Part shown: positions 1-9,585 of the stretch, piece by piece
Position numbering within the stretch: the first letter of the stretch is position 1
How the letters are laid out: the number at the start of each line of letters is the position of its first letter
NCBI GenBank assembly: GCA_913058575.1
Contig: CAJXRF010000052.1
Location: forward strand, 1 to 39,807
Reading direction: 5' to 3'
Length of the DNA stretch: 39,807 nucleotides
DNA from: an uncultured Bermanella sp.
GTDB taxonomy: Bacteria; Pseudomonadota; Gammaproteobacteria; Pseudomonadales; Oceanobacteraceae
Notes under the pieces: model-generated
What the model saw: the letters and a program-made list of their open reading frames with translations, nothing else
The model's database searches: none
Told to the model about the DNA's origin: nothing
Made by a program: the position numbers and the translations under genes

Positions 1-24
1 CATATGGCTGCATTAGCAGCTTAG
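1..24 (+). CDS. Possible 3' end of an upstream gene
   Basis: Reading from base 1, seven sense codons (HMAALAA) run into a TAG stop at 22-24. A very strong hairpin terminator follows about 57 bases later, as expected if a plus-strand gene enters the window from the left. Seven codons are too few to identify a family, and an open stretch this short can occur by chance. Confidence 0.3.
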   Translation, partial: HMAALAA

Positions 25-81
25 GCTTTGATGCACTTCAAGGTTGAATCCGCGTATTAATTATTGGTTTAACTTTCGATT

Positions 82-132
82 AAACAGACATTAAAAAAGG
101 GAGTATTAAACTCCCTTTTTTAATGTCTGTTT
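82..132. terminator. Bidirectional intrinsic terminator with a 22-23 bp perfect stem
   Basis: Left arm 82-103 and right arm 111-132 are perfect reverse complements, and one further pair (104/110) leaves a 5-base loop. A run of A on the left and T on the right (GGGAG/CTCCC next to six A/T) gives a U-tract in both directions. It sits between an incoming plus-strand gene and the minus-strand thioesterase, so it can end both transcripts. Confidence 0.9.
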
Positions 133-150
133 GTTATATAGATATTTAAA

Positions 151-654
151 TTAAGAGGCTATGGTTTCTAGCCCATCATCGTCATCACTCTCGATGGCTT
201 TCATCATTTCTTGAAGTTTCATGCGCGCTTCTTTGCGTTTTACTGCTTTATTCCAACGACGGCGTTGGGTGTCGTCTTTAATTTCTAATGTAGGCACAGG
301 CGTTGGCTTGCCGTCTTGCATGGCCACCATAGTAAAAAAGCAGCTGTGGGTATGGCGCACGGTTTTTTGCTGAATATTTTCAGCCACCACTTTAATGCCG
401 ATCTCCATAGAGCTGCGTCCGGTGTAGTTAATGGTGGCTAAGCAGCGCACCAATTCACCTATGTGTATAGGTTGCTTAAAAAGAACGTTATCAACAGAAA
501 GGGTAACGGCATAAAAGCCTGAATAACGCATGGCGCAGGTGTAGGCGACTTTATCGAGTAATTTGAGTAGCTCGCCGCCGTGCATGTTACCGGAAAAATT
601 GGCCAGAGAAGGGGAAACCAATTCGGTCATCTCTGTTTGGATAATCTGCCCCAT
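151..654 (-). CDS. Hotdog-fold acyl-CoA thioesterase (YciA/BFIT-like)
   Basis: A 167-residue cytosolic protein of the hotdog acyl-CoA thioester hydrolase family, which releases free acids from acyl-CoAs. The family's N-terminal signature is visible as GNMHGGELLKLLD (residues 22-34): the HGG turn leads into the long hotdog helix that ends in Asp34. Strands with SVDNVLFKQPIHIGE and the TGRSSMEIGIKV segment follow, as in YciA-type enzymes. The C-terminal 35 residues are highly charged, with an acidic DDDD tail. The gene is monocistronic: the terminator at 82-132 lies downstream and about 380 bases of non-coding DNA upstream. Chain-length preference cannot be read from sequence. Confidence 0.85.
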   Translation of the reverse strand: MGQIIQTEMTELVSPSLANFSGNMHGGELLKLLDKVAYTCAMRYSGFYAVTLSVDNVLFKQPIHIGELVRCLATINYTGRSSMEIGIKVVAENIQQKTVRHTHSCFFTMVAMQDGKPTPVPTLEIKDDTQRRRWNKAVKRKEARMKLQEMMKAIESDDDDGLETIAS

Positions 655-1034
655 AGCAACTCCATTATCTTGAATTTGGGTTTGTTACACACAATCAATT
701 AAGGCGCAAAACCACATGGATGCCGTGGTTTTGCTGGGTGGTTCATTCTCGTGAAACGTTCCACAGGGTACTAAATGTCTTTATGTATGTCAGTTAGTTC
801 TAGTCTATAAGCACGAATCTGGCCAACTTTTTAAAACCCCGATTCTATGGGGGTTACAGAGGCATGCAGGGCATATATCGTACAATTTGCACATTTTTAG
901 TGCTGTACGTCAGTGCTAGCCTGCTTTGTTCTGGTGCGCAGCCTAACCCAATTTAGCCTGTAAGTGCAAAATTATTCAGACATGGGCTAAGCTAATTAAG
1001 TAGTCATTAAACGCGTCGTGCATGGACAGAATAT
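655..1034. other. 380-base intergenic region between divergent genes
   Basis: No coding stretch or RNA gene is recognised here. It separates the divergent thioesterase and diguanylate cyclase genes and must hold both promoters. The only clear structure is a hairpin at 879-909: CGTACA (879-884) pairs with TGTACG (904-909), and GCAC (889-892) with GTGC (900-903), around loop ATTTTTA with a 4-base bulge on the left side. Confidence 0.4.
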
Positions 1035-2588
1035 ATGAAGGCCGCAGCACATAAAGAAATGGAGAAAGCCTCTAAACGACGTTTACTGAGTGTTTACTGG
1101 CTTTTAATGATTTTTAGCTTGCTGCTGTTCCTGACCTTTTTAAGTTTCATTATTTTTCAAGACATGGCTCGCGCAGAAGACGAATTTAATCAATATAGTC
1201 ATCAAGTGCATCAAAGTCTCACCGAAAGCTTTACCGTTAACGAGACCATATTAGATGGCTTTGCAGCTTTCTTGGCTAATACGGGCATGCAGGATCCAAA
1301 TAAAGCACGTTCTTATACACGCTCAATGATTGAACGCTATAGCCATTTGTATATGTTTCAAGCAGCGCAGCGGGTACATGCCAAGGATGTTCCTGAATTT
1401 GAAAGACGAATATCAAGGCATCTTGATTCTCCGCTTAAAGTACGAAGCTTAGATTTTAGCCAAGGTTTGCAGCTGGCCGATGTGACGGCGCAAAAAGATT
1501 ATTACCCCATTGTGTTTGTTGAGCCCACTTTTAGTGATGGCGTTAATATATTGGGCTTGGATATCTCTTCCATTGAATTCATTAAAGACGCCATGGAAGG
1601 CTCTTTATCATCGGGCCTGGCGAACCTTAGCCAGCCTATTGAACTAAGCGAAGGCAACTTAGCCTTTGTGATGATTAAACCCAGTTTTATACCGGGTGAG
1701 GTGACCCCTAGGCAATTTGCTTTGCTTGTGGTGAAAACAGAAGCCTTGTTACCCAGTTTACGCACTCGGCTAGAAGGCTATGAGTTAAGGGTGGCATTTC
1801 GCCAGCATGAACCACTACTAGACTTATCCAACAAAAAAGTCAGTGATTGGCAGAGCCAGCTATTTCCTTTGCTTAGCCATGAAGCCCTCATTAGCTTGGG
1901 CTCACAAAATATTAAGCTAACTATCACCCGTCAATTAAGCTTTAGTCAGGTTAACCTACATTTAGTCGTTATCGTCTTTTTGGTGACACTGGCTTTGGGG
2001 GTGTTGCTTCATTTATACATGCGCATTAATTTTGAGGCCGAACAATTACGCCATGAGGCGGATCAAAAGCTTTACCAACAAGCTAATTATGATCAGTTAA
2101 CGGGGTTGGCGAATCGTCACAATTTTGAAGACCACTTTTCCCGAGCCGTGAAAGGCTGTAAACGCCGAGATCAAAAAATGGCGTTACTGTACATAGACCT
2201 TAATGATTTTAAAGTAATTAACGACACCCTAGGTCACCAGATGGGTGATAAAATACTCAGTACCGCAGCCTCTATTATCGTAGATGTTATTCGTGCCGAT
2301 GATATGGCGTGTCGCTTTGGGGGAGATGAATTTGTGGTGCTTCTTGAAAACATAAATTTAGCCACGAATGCCAAGCGTGTTATTAAAGAGTTGCATGACT
2401 CGTTTAGGTTAGTGAATTATCTAGATGGAAAAAATGTACGTTTGTCGGCCAGCATTGGTTGCAGCCTTTACCCTGATGAAGGGCATAATTTAATAGAGTT
2501 AATGAAATGTGCTGATAAAAAAATGTATGAAGCCAAGAGCCGCTCCAAAGTGGTGAAACTTGGTAACCATAAAAAGCCTTTAGCTTAA
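1035..2588 (+). CDS. Membrane-bound diguanylate cyclase with CHASE-like periplasmic sensor
   Basis: A 517-residue inner-membrane enzyme predicted to make cyclic di-GMP from two GTP. One membrane helix lies at about 19-41. It is followed by a periplasmic region of about 260 residues whose start (DGFAAFLANTGM, about 73-84) resembles a CHASE sensor, then a second helix at about 305-328 and a C-terminal GGDEF domain from about 350. The active-site loop is intact (GGDEF at 429-433). The product-inhibition I-site is present as RADD at 420-423, exactly five residues upstream. No EAL domain is present, so synthesis rather than degradation is expected. The ligand is unknown. A second c-di-GMP gene lies at 6286-8586. 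The start has only a weak upstream GGA. Confidence 0.9.
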   Translation: MKAAAHKEMEKASKRRLLSVYWLLMIFSLLLFLTFLSFIIFQDMARAEDEFNQYSHQVHQSLTESFTVNETILDGFAAFLANTGMQDPNKARSYTRSMIERYSHLYMFQAAQRVHAKDVPEFERRISRHLDSPLKVRSLDFSQGLQLADVTAQKDYYPIVFVEPTFSDGVNILGLDISSIEFIKDAMEGSLSSGLANLSQPIELSEGNLAFVMIKPSFIPGEVTPRQFALLVVKTEALLPSLRTRLEGYELRVAFRQHEPLLDLSNKKVSDWQSQLFPLLSHEALISLGSQNIKLTITRQLSFSQVNLHLVVIVFLVTLALGVLLHLYMRINFEAEQLRHEADQKLYQQANYDQLTGLANRHNFEDHFSRAVKGCKRRDQKMALLYIDLNDFKVINDTLGHQMGDKILSTAASIIVDVIRADDMACRFGGDEFVVLLENINLATNAKRVIKELHDSFRLVNYLDGKNVRLSASIGCSLYPDEGHNLIELMKCADKKMYEAKSRSKVVKLGNHKKPLA

Positions 2589-2896
2589 TTACCCTTAGTA
2601 CCTTCGAATCTAAAGTGATGCTTATATTAGCCAGGGTTTTATTTACCTCTAGCGCTAAGGGTTATGGCTGTCGATATTAGATGCAATGAGTTGCAGGTTT
2701 TTCATGGATTAGGGGGGAGAGCTGAAACGAGGATTTTTAGTTTTCTAATGATGGTTAGGGATTTACTTGGCGCTTGGTGACTGAAAGCAGCATTCTAAAA
2801 ATACCTTATATATCAGTCGGTTAATTTATAAACGAATTGTACAAGGCTTAGTATTGGTGCGCTTTAGGGCTACTTGTTATCACTTACTCCACAAAG

Positions 2897-2905
2897 TTAT
2901 CCACA
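2897..2905 (+). promoter_or_regulatory. DnaA box (TTATCCACA), first copy
   Basis: Exact match to the high-affinity DnaA-binding nonamer of enterobacteria. Four bases later comes TTGGGGGTA (2910-2918), a 9-mer that also lies two bases beyond another DnaA box at 28288-28296. Function is not shown. It could titrate DnaA or regulate locally. Confidence 0.5.
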
Positions 2906-3060
2906 GTTATTGGGGGTAAAGAGGGTAACTGCTTAGCATCAAACAGCTGTTTGAAAATTGCTCTAAGTGAATGATTTTAAGGGATATTTAAATGCGTTCA
3001 GCAATACTTTCTGAATAAGATACACACTTTAGTCATTTATCCCTATGTTTATACCACTGG

Positions 3061-3069
3061 TTATCCACA
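3061..3069 (+). promoter_or_regulatory. DnaA box (TTATCCACA), second copy
   Basis: A second exact nonamer in the same orientation, 164 bases from the first and about 170 bases upstream of the lipase start. An AT-rich stretch follows at about 3087-3125. Confidence 0.5.
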
Positions 3070-3216
3070 GCTCTTTGTATAACTGCATTAATTTATTAAT
3101 AAAGATGGCCTATTTTTACTAAATATGGGCGTTTAATGACCAGTGGAAGATCTTTGTCATGCCCTATACTGATGCACTGGCGCATTTAATAAAAATACAC
3201 ATTTTTGCGTTACTAA

Positions 3217-4182
<966 letters not shown>

Positions 4183-4201
4183 CCTCTCCCTTACTGGTAT
4201 T

Positions 4202-4246
4202 TATTAGTCACAACATTTAGCATCAAGCTAAATGCGGTGACTAATA
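4202..4246 (+). promoter_or_regulatory. 20-bp stem-loop between lipase and foldase genes
   Basis: Arms 4202-4221 and 4227-4246 pair at 18 of 20 positions (one internal 2-base mismatch) around a 5-base loop ATCAA. The element begins 19 bases after the lipase stop and ends 14 bases before the foldase ATG at 4261. No U-tract follows, so it is not a typical terminator. It may stabilise the lipase mRNA 3' end or lower foldase expression relative to lipase. The alternative GTG start at 4237 would lie inside the right arm. Confidence 0.7.
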
Positions 4247-4260
4247 TAGATAATATTCCT

Positions 4261-5289
4261 ATGCGTAACATTTTGATTTTAAGCGTTTGTGTCATGCTAA
4301 TAATTGCTTGGTGGTTTATGCCAAGTAGCCAAGTGATAGAATCCCATCGTTCTAATACATTACCTGAGGCCATGCCCCATCAGGTAGAAAACCAACCAAC
4401 TGAATCTTCTAAGTCGTTAGCCAATGATAAAATTGACTGGCAAAAAACCAGCTTAAAAGGCACTGATATAGATGGTATGTATCCTGTCGACAGTGATGGC
4501 AATTTATTATTTAGTGCCGCGATTAAACATCGATTTGAATACTTCCTTTCAACAATGGGTGAATTTCCGTTAGATGATGTTTTGCAAATGGTAAGGGGGG
4601 ATATTGAGGCTAATCTAACGAGTCCAGCTAAAGAGCAGGCATTAAAATTATTTGATGATTACATCGCTTATAAATATGCCTTAGTGGAGTTAGAGAAAAC
4701 ATTTGAGCCTTCGCAACACTATGAGGTATCCAATATAGAAAGATTTAGGCACCAGTTAGAGCAGCTTAGAAATAAACGCCGCGAGCATTTGGATAGTGAA
4801 GCTGCCGATGCCTTTTTTGGTTTTGACGAACTTTACGATGATTTCATGTTGTCGCAGCTTGAAATACAAAACAATTCTCAATTAACGCCTTCAGAAAAAC
4901 AGCAACAAATTCAAGCATTGCAACAGGGTTTACCTGAAGATGTTCGTCAAATGCGCGAAGAAACCGAGCGTATTAGTAAAGTGTTTGAACTGACCCAAGA
5001 GATGAAAGAAGAGGGTGCCAGTGAGTCACAAGTATTTGATTACAATAGTCAGCAATTTGGGCAAGAAGCTGCACAAAGGCTACAAGCGCTAGATGAAAAT
5101 CGACAAGCTTGGCAACAAAAAGTAGATAATTACCTTTTGGAAAAATCACAGATATTGAAAGATGATTTGCTTAGCCATGAAGAGCAAATACAGGAAATTA
5201 AACGTTTAGCCAATGAACGCTTCACATCGCTAGAATTAAAGCGCTTACCTGCCTTTGAAGTAATGGCACAAGATTCAGAAAGTAAATAG
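4261..5289 (+). CDS. lifO: Lipase-specific foldase (steric chaperone)
   Basis: Membrane-anchored periplasmic chaperone that folds the cognate lipase before secretion. Counted from the ATG at 4261, the 342-residue product has an N-terminal membrane anchor (about 3-20), a variable linker, then the foldase signature RFEYFLSTMGE at 91-101, which matches the family motif RxxFDYxLSxxGE. A long, charged, all-helical region rich in Glu and Gln follows, as in the extended foldase scaffold that wraps around the lipase. A GTG at 4237 would add eight residues but lies inside a stem-loop; neither start has a good Shine-Dalgarno. The lipase directly upstream fixes its job. Confidence 0.92.
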   Translation: MRNILILSVCVMLIIAWWFMPSSQVIESHRSNTLPEAMPHQVENQPTESSKSLANDKIDWQKTSLKGTDIDGMYPVDSDGNLLFSAAIKHRFEYFLSTMGEFPLDDVLQMVRGDIEANLTSPAKEQALKLFDDYIAYKYALVELEKTFEPSQHYEVSNIERFRHQLEQLRNKRREHLDSEAADAFFGFDELYDDFMLSQLEIQNNSQLTPSEKQQQIQALQQGLPEDVRQMREETERISKVFELTQEMKEEGASESQVFDYNSQQFGQEAAQRLQALDENRQAWQQKVDNYLLEKSQILKDDLLSHEEQIQEIKRLANERFTSLELKRLPAFEVMAQDSESK

Positions 5290-5297
5290 CAATACGA

Positions 5298-6107
5298 CTA
5301 ATCTATATGGGCTTCCAATAGCAGCTTTTTAATAGGTTCATATAGTGCAGGGGCTGTGATTAATAAATTTTCTGGGTGTAATTCCTCAGGCACATTTTTA
5401 GGCACAGGTAAAAAGTGACCATATTTGGCACCGGCTTCTTGGGCGATTAATTGCGCGGCTGCACAATCCCATATACTGACCGTTTCGTAATAGGCATCAA
5501 GACGTCCCATGGCCACCCAGCATATGTCTAATGCAGCACTGCCCAAGCGACGAATGTCGGCGCAGTGTTGTAATATATTTTCTAAATAAGACATTAATAA
5601 CGGCAGCTTTTCATGCTTGTCATACGGAAAACCTGTGGCTACCAGTGCTTTACCAAGTTGGGATTCACTGCTGCATCGAATCGGTTGGTCGTTTAACCAT
5701 GCTCCTTGTTGGCGAATTGCAGTAAACATTTCTGCTTGGAAAGGGCTGTATACTACAGCCACTTGAACCTTACCTCTCACCACGTAAGCGATGCTAATGG
5801 CCACCTGAGAGTGATGGTGAGCGTAATTAACCGTGCCATCTATGGGGTCTATTATCCATAGAGGTGCTTCGATATGCTCGATCGATTGCATGTCTGGGTT
5901 GGATTCTTCAGATAATATCTGATGATTAGGGTGATGTTCTTTTATCGTTTGCCTAATAAAGTCATCGGCAGCAATATCGGCATTAGTGACTAATTCGATG
6001 TCTTTTTTATAAGATAATGTCAGGCTTGAACTAATCCGTTTTTCGACAATCAAGTCACCGGCTTGTTCAGCAAGAGAGGTGGCAAAAGCTAATATGGACT
6101 CAGACAT
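5298..6107 (-). CDS. Inositol-monophosphatase family phosphatase (SuhB/CysQ-like)
   Basis: A 269-residue Mg2+-dependent, Li+-sensitive phosphatase of the inositol monophosphatase superfamily. All metal-site motifs are present: SEES with Glu68, WIIDPIDGTVNY with Asp87 and Asp90, and IWDCAAAQLIAQEAGA with Asp214. The length suits an IMPase/SuhB-type enzyme or a 3'-phosphoadenosine 5'-phosphate phosphatase, and the sequence alone does not separate these. It converges on the foldase gene with only 8 bases between the stop codons and no hairpin in the gap, so some transcript overlap is likely. Confidence 0.85.
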   Translation of the reverse strand: MSESILAFATSLAEQAGDLIVEKRISSSLTLSYKKDIELVTNADIAADDFIRQTIKEHHPNHQILSEESNPDMQSIEHIEAPLWIIDPIDGTVNYAHHHSQVAISIAYVVRGKVQVAVVYSPFQAEMFTAIRQQGAWLNDQPIRCSSESQLGKALVATGFPYDKHEKLPLLMSYLENILQHCADIRRLGSAALDICWVAMGRLDAYYETVSIWDCAAAQLIAQEAGAKYGHFLPVPKNVPEELHPENLLITAPALYEPIKKLLLEAHID

Positions 6108-6146
6108 AATCCCTCATGCGATGTATTAAACTGCAATGTTTATTTT

Positions 6147-6175
6147 GATATGGTCAACATAACGCTGACCATATC
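6147..6175. repeat. Perfect 10-bp inverted repeat with 9-base spacer
   Basis: GATATGGTCA at 6147-6156 is the exact reverse complement of TGACCATATC at 6166-6175. It lies about 40 bases upstream of the phosphatase start and 110 bases beyond the stop of the GGDEF-EAL gene, both on the minus strand. No U-tract follows on either strand, so an operator is as likely as a terminator. Confidence 0.5.
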
Positions 6176-6285
6176 GAACACTATTTTAATCCTAGACGGG
6201 TAAATGTACAGAGTAATCTGAAGCCCTATTAAAAATAAATGTAAACTTCTATTTAAGTATTGTGATTTTTATGGGTAAAAGAATA

Positions 6286-8586
6286 TTAAGACGTAATAGT
6301 TTGATCACAATTAATATATAAATCGTAAAAAGTATCTTTATCAACTGGTCGGCTAAATAAATAGCCTTGAAAGGAATCACATCCTTGCTCTTGTAATATT
6401 CTTAACTGAGATTGAGTTTCTATGCCTTCTGCAAGTACCTTAAGGTTAAGGTTTTTAGACATGGAAATAATGGCTTTTACCATGGCCACATCTTCTTGGT
6501 TGGTTTCTAAATTCATGACAAAAGCCCTATCAATCTTAAGTTTATTAATAGGCAAATAACGTAAGTAGCTTAAGCTTGAGTAACCTGTGCCAAAATCATC
6601 AATGGCAAAAAATACATCATGGTCACATACCTTACTTAATAAGGGCTGAACAAACCCTATGTTCTCCATTAATAAGGACTCTGTTATCTCAAGCTCTAAG
6701 GTATTTTTATTAATATGATACTGCTTTAAAAAGCTGGCTATCTTATCAGGAAATTCCTGGGTAATTTGTAAGGCAGATACATTTACCGCCATGGTCATTT
6801 GTGGGTTTATTTTTTGCCAGCGCTCGAGCTGAGTTAATGATTCGTGAATAATCCAGTCTCCTAGCTCATGTATAAAACCGGTTTCCTCGGCAATGGGAAT
6901 AAACTCGGCAGGGCTAATAAATCCAAGAGTGGGGTGGTTCCAACGAATGAGTGCTTCAGCCCCCAGTACTTTGCCTGTGTTAATATCCACTTGAGGTTGA
7001 AAATATAATTCAAATTCTTTGTGTTCTAAGCCTGGAATAAAGCCATGTTCAATTTTAATGCGCTGCTGGACCAAGTCCCCCATTTTTGATGTGAAAAATT
7101 GGTAACCATCTCCTCCTCTATTTTTTATTTGGTACATGGCGGTATCTGCATATCGCCATAAAATATGGCTTTGCGTGCTGTCATCAGGACATAAACTAAT
7201 GCCAATGGAGCAACTGGTACGTAACTGGTAAGAATCAATATTAAAGGGTTTTCTTACGGCGCTGTTTATTTTGTCAGCCAATAATTCTATTTCATTTTTT
7301 TGAACGATATTTCGCATTAATACAACAAACTCATCCCCGCCCATCCGGGCAAGAAAATGTTGTTCGGGTACTAATGTTTGTAAGCGGGACGCTACCTTTC
7401 TTAATAGCCTATCTCCTAATTGGTGGCCTAGGGAGTCATTGATATTTTTAAAGCGATCTAAATCAATAAAAAGCATGGCAAAGTGTTCTTTTTTTCGGGT
7501 AGCGTCATCTACCGCGTCTACTAACTCGTCGTTAAACTTATAGCGATTATACAATTCAGTTAACGGATCTTGTATGGCAAGGTACTCAATTTGTTGGCGT
7601 ACCAATTCTCGCTCGGTAATATCAAGCATTACCCCTTCAACAAAGTGCTGGCCATCTTGATCTTTTATACAGCGCCCTCTGTCTAGTACCCATTTACGTT
7701 CACCGCTTAAGGAATTTACTCGATAGACTAACTCAAAGGGTTTAAGGGAAAACCTTGCAGAATGACTTTGTTGCGTAAAGTCATTAATGTCGTCGTCATC
7801 AATTAAGTCAAAAGGGGTAAGATCATTTTGCATAAAATGTTCAGGAGGATACCCCAGCAGTTGCAGGCTGCCAGAACTAACAAACATCAGCTTTTTATCG
7901 GTGACTTTAAAACGATAAACCAAACCGGGAAGGTTGCTTATCAGGCGTTTAAAGTCTTCATCTTTTTGTTTGTATTTTAATGAATTTTCAACTTCTTGAG
8001 TCAGTATCTTGGCTTGTATTAACGACAGTAAATAAACTAATAAGCCAAACGCTAAAAAGCTTATTAGGCTGGCCACTAAGTAGTGCTTGTTTTTTTGAAG
8101 CCAGAAATTCCTAAAGGCCTTAGTGCTTAAGCTTGCTAAGAAAAAGCTTTGAGCATTTTCAATGCTGACCATGCAGCCACTTAATGGCTCTGCTAATAGG
8201 CGGCCTAAAGATTCAATGCATTTTATATCGTTAGAAAATTGGTGCAAAACAGGGCTGTACGAAAGCTGATTTAATTGCTCTAAGGTTGACGAAGCAATAC
8301 GTCCATTTTTAGAAATAATCGTTAAATCTAAAGTGGGGTGAAAACTATTGGCCAAAGAATAAAGAAATTCTTTTTTATAGGTGGCATCTTCATCAACTTG
8401 TGAGGAAATTAATAGCTCGTACTGCATGGCACCAGATTGAGTTTTAAACAGCAACTCACTAAATACGTGACTTTTTTCGGTGTAATAATTATCTAATAAC
8501 AACAAGCTGACTAATAGTAGCCAAATACTGGCCAACCAGATAACCAGTTTAAATTTGGAAAACCCTAATACATTTGTTAGCTGCAC
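6286..8586 (-). CDS. Membrane PAS-GGDEF-EAL cyclic di-GMP protein
   Basis: A 766-residue inner-membrane regulator. Membrane helices lie at about 14-31 and 168-192 and enclose a periplasmic domain of about 135 residues of no recognised family. Then come a PAS domain (about 205-325), a GGDEF domain (motif MGGDEF near 413-418) and an EAL domain (GAEALIRW near 543-550, DDFGTGYSSLSYL further on). Both catalytic signatures are intact, so it could both make and break c-di-GMP. The RxxD I-site is absent five residues before GGDEF (the segment reads PEQHFLARM), so the cyclase would lack that feedback inhibition. Which activity dominates cannot be told from sequence. Confidence 0.9.
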   Translation of the reverse strand: MQLTNVLGFSKFKLVIWLASIWLLLVSLLLLDNYYTEKSHVFSELLFKTQSGAMQYELLISSQVDEDATYKKEFLYSLANSFHPTLDLTIISKNGRIASSTLEQLNQLSYSPVLHQFSNDIKCIESLGRLLAEPLSGCMVSIENAQSFFLASLSTKAFRNFWLQKNKHYLVASLISFLAFGLLVYLLSLIQAKILTQEVENSLKYKQKDEDFKRLISNLPGLVYRFKVTDKKLMFVSSGSLQLLGYPPEHFMQNDLTPFDLIDDDDINDFTQQSHSARFSLKPFELVYRVNSLSGERKWVLDRGRCIKDQDGQHFVEGVMLDITERELVRQQIEYLAIQDPLTELYNRYKFNDELVDAVDDATRKKEHFAMLFIDLDRFKNINDSLGHQLGDRLLRKVASRLQTLVPEQHFLARMGGDEFVVLMRNIVQKNEIELLADKINSAVRKPFNIDSYQLRTSCSIGISLCPDDSTQSHILWRYADTAMYQIKNRGGDGYQFFTSKMGDLVQQRIKIEHGFIPGLEHKEFELYFQPQVDINTGKVLGAEALIRWNHPTLGFISPAEFIPIAEETGFIHELGDWIIHESLTQLERWQKINPQMTMAVNVSALQITQEFPDKIASFLKQYHINKNTLELEITESLLMENIGFVQPLLSKVCDHDVFFAIDDFGTGYSSLSYLRYLPINKLKIDRAFVMNLETNQEDVAMVKAIISMSKNLNLKVLAEGIETQSQLRILQEQGCDSFQGYLFSRPVDKDTFYDLYINCDQTITS

Positions 8587-8811
8587 AGTTCCACCAGCTT
8601 AAACCTTTAATAAATGCTTATTTCCAAAATTTACATGCCCAATAGGTAACCTTGGTTTTCTGATGGGCATTGCAATATGCCAATTGAATGGTCTTTTTTA
8701 AGGATAGGTGGGTAGTGATTAAAGGCAATCTTCTAAGGCGAAATGAGCACAGATATTGATAAATTAATAATATCTCCTGAGCTCTTATTCCATATATCGC
8801 TAGGTAAGAGG

Positions 8812-9465
8812 TTATTGATCACCTTGGTATAAGTTAACCCACCTAAATTCGTCTAACTCATCTAGATCTGGCACAGTAAATGATTCAATTCGGTTTATAT
8901 GCTGATAATGCTCATGCTTAAAATCTTTAATACGCGAATCTGCCAGTAGTACTTTAGGAGCATACTCAAAAAAGCGATCTAAAAAGCTTAAGTTTGAACG
9001 ATCGTATAAGACATCAGCGGCTATGAGTAAATCGATGTCTAATTGGTTAATGGAAAATAGGTCATCATTCAGCGTCAGTTTTACATTATTTAAATGTGCA
9101 TTTTCCTGACAGCTAATGAGTGCATCAGGGTCAATGTCACAAGCTATGACTTCTTTGGCACCGGCTTTCATGGCTGCAATGGCCACCACTCCTGAGCCAC
9201 TGCCAAAATCTAAGACCTTTTTACCCTTAACCCAACTTGGATTATCTAAAATAAAGCGTGCTAATACCTGGCCGCTGGCCCAACAAAATGCCCAGTAGGC
9301 GGTATGTTCCCAAATTCGGCGAATCTCATCTTCGCTAAAGGGGCGTGTCATGGTACTGGGGTCAACCAAATATAAAGGGATTTCAGGGCATTGCGGCATA
9401 GCTTGCACGCTAATAAAGGCATCATCGAGCATTTTTTTAATGAGGGTATTAAGCGCGTTACTCAT
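8812..9465 (-). CDS. Class I SAM-dependent methyltransferase (ETFB-lysine/PrmA-like)
   Basis: A 217-residue soluble protein with the Rossmann motif I VLDFGSGSGVVAIAA (84-98) and motif II acidic residue in IACDIDPDA (Asp110). IAADVLYD stands where motif IV is expected. The N-terminal EDEIRRIWEHTAYWAFCWASGQ segment resembles the compact nicotinamide N-methyltransferase-like/METTL20-type family that methylates protein lysines. The substrate is unknown. It lies 120 bases downstream of polB on the same strand and may share its transcript, though the functional link is not obvious. The ribosome-binding site is weak. Confidence 0.75.
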   Translation of the reverse strand: MSNALNTLIKKMLDDAFISVQAMPQCPEIPLYLVDPSTMTRPFSEDEIRRIWEHTAYWAFCWASGQVLARFILDNPSWVKGKKVLDFGSGSGVVAIAAMKAGAKEVIACDIDPDALISCQENAHLNNVKLTLNDDLFSINQLDIDLLIAADVLYDRSNLSFLDRFFEYAPKVLLADSRIKDFKHEHYQHINRIESFTVPDLDELDEFRWVNLYQGDQ

Positions 9466-9585
9466 GTTTTTCTATTGGCCTTATCCAAAGGGCGGTGCCC
9501 TGCGTTATTGTTACATCTCTGGCATTCGGCCTGTGGCTGCATTTAAAACGTATGCACAAAAGCCATTTAATGACTCGAGAAGTTT

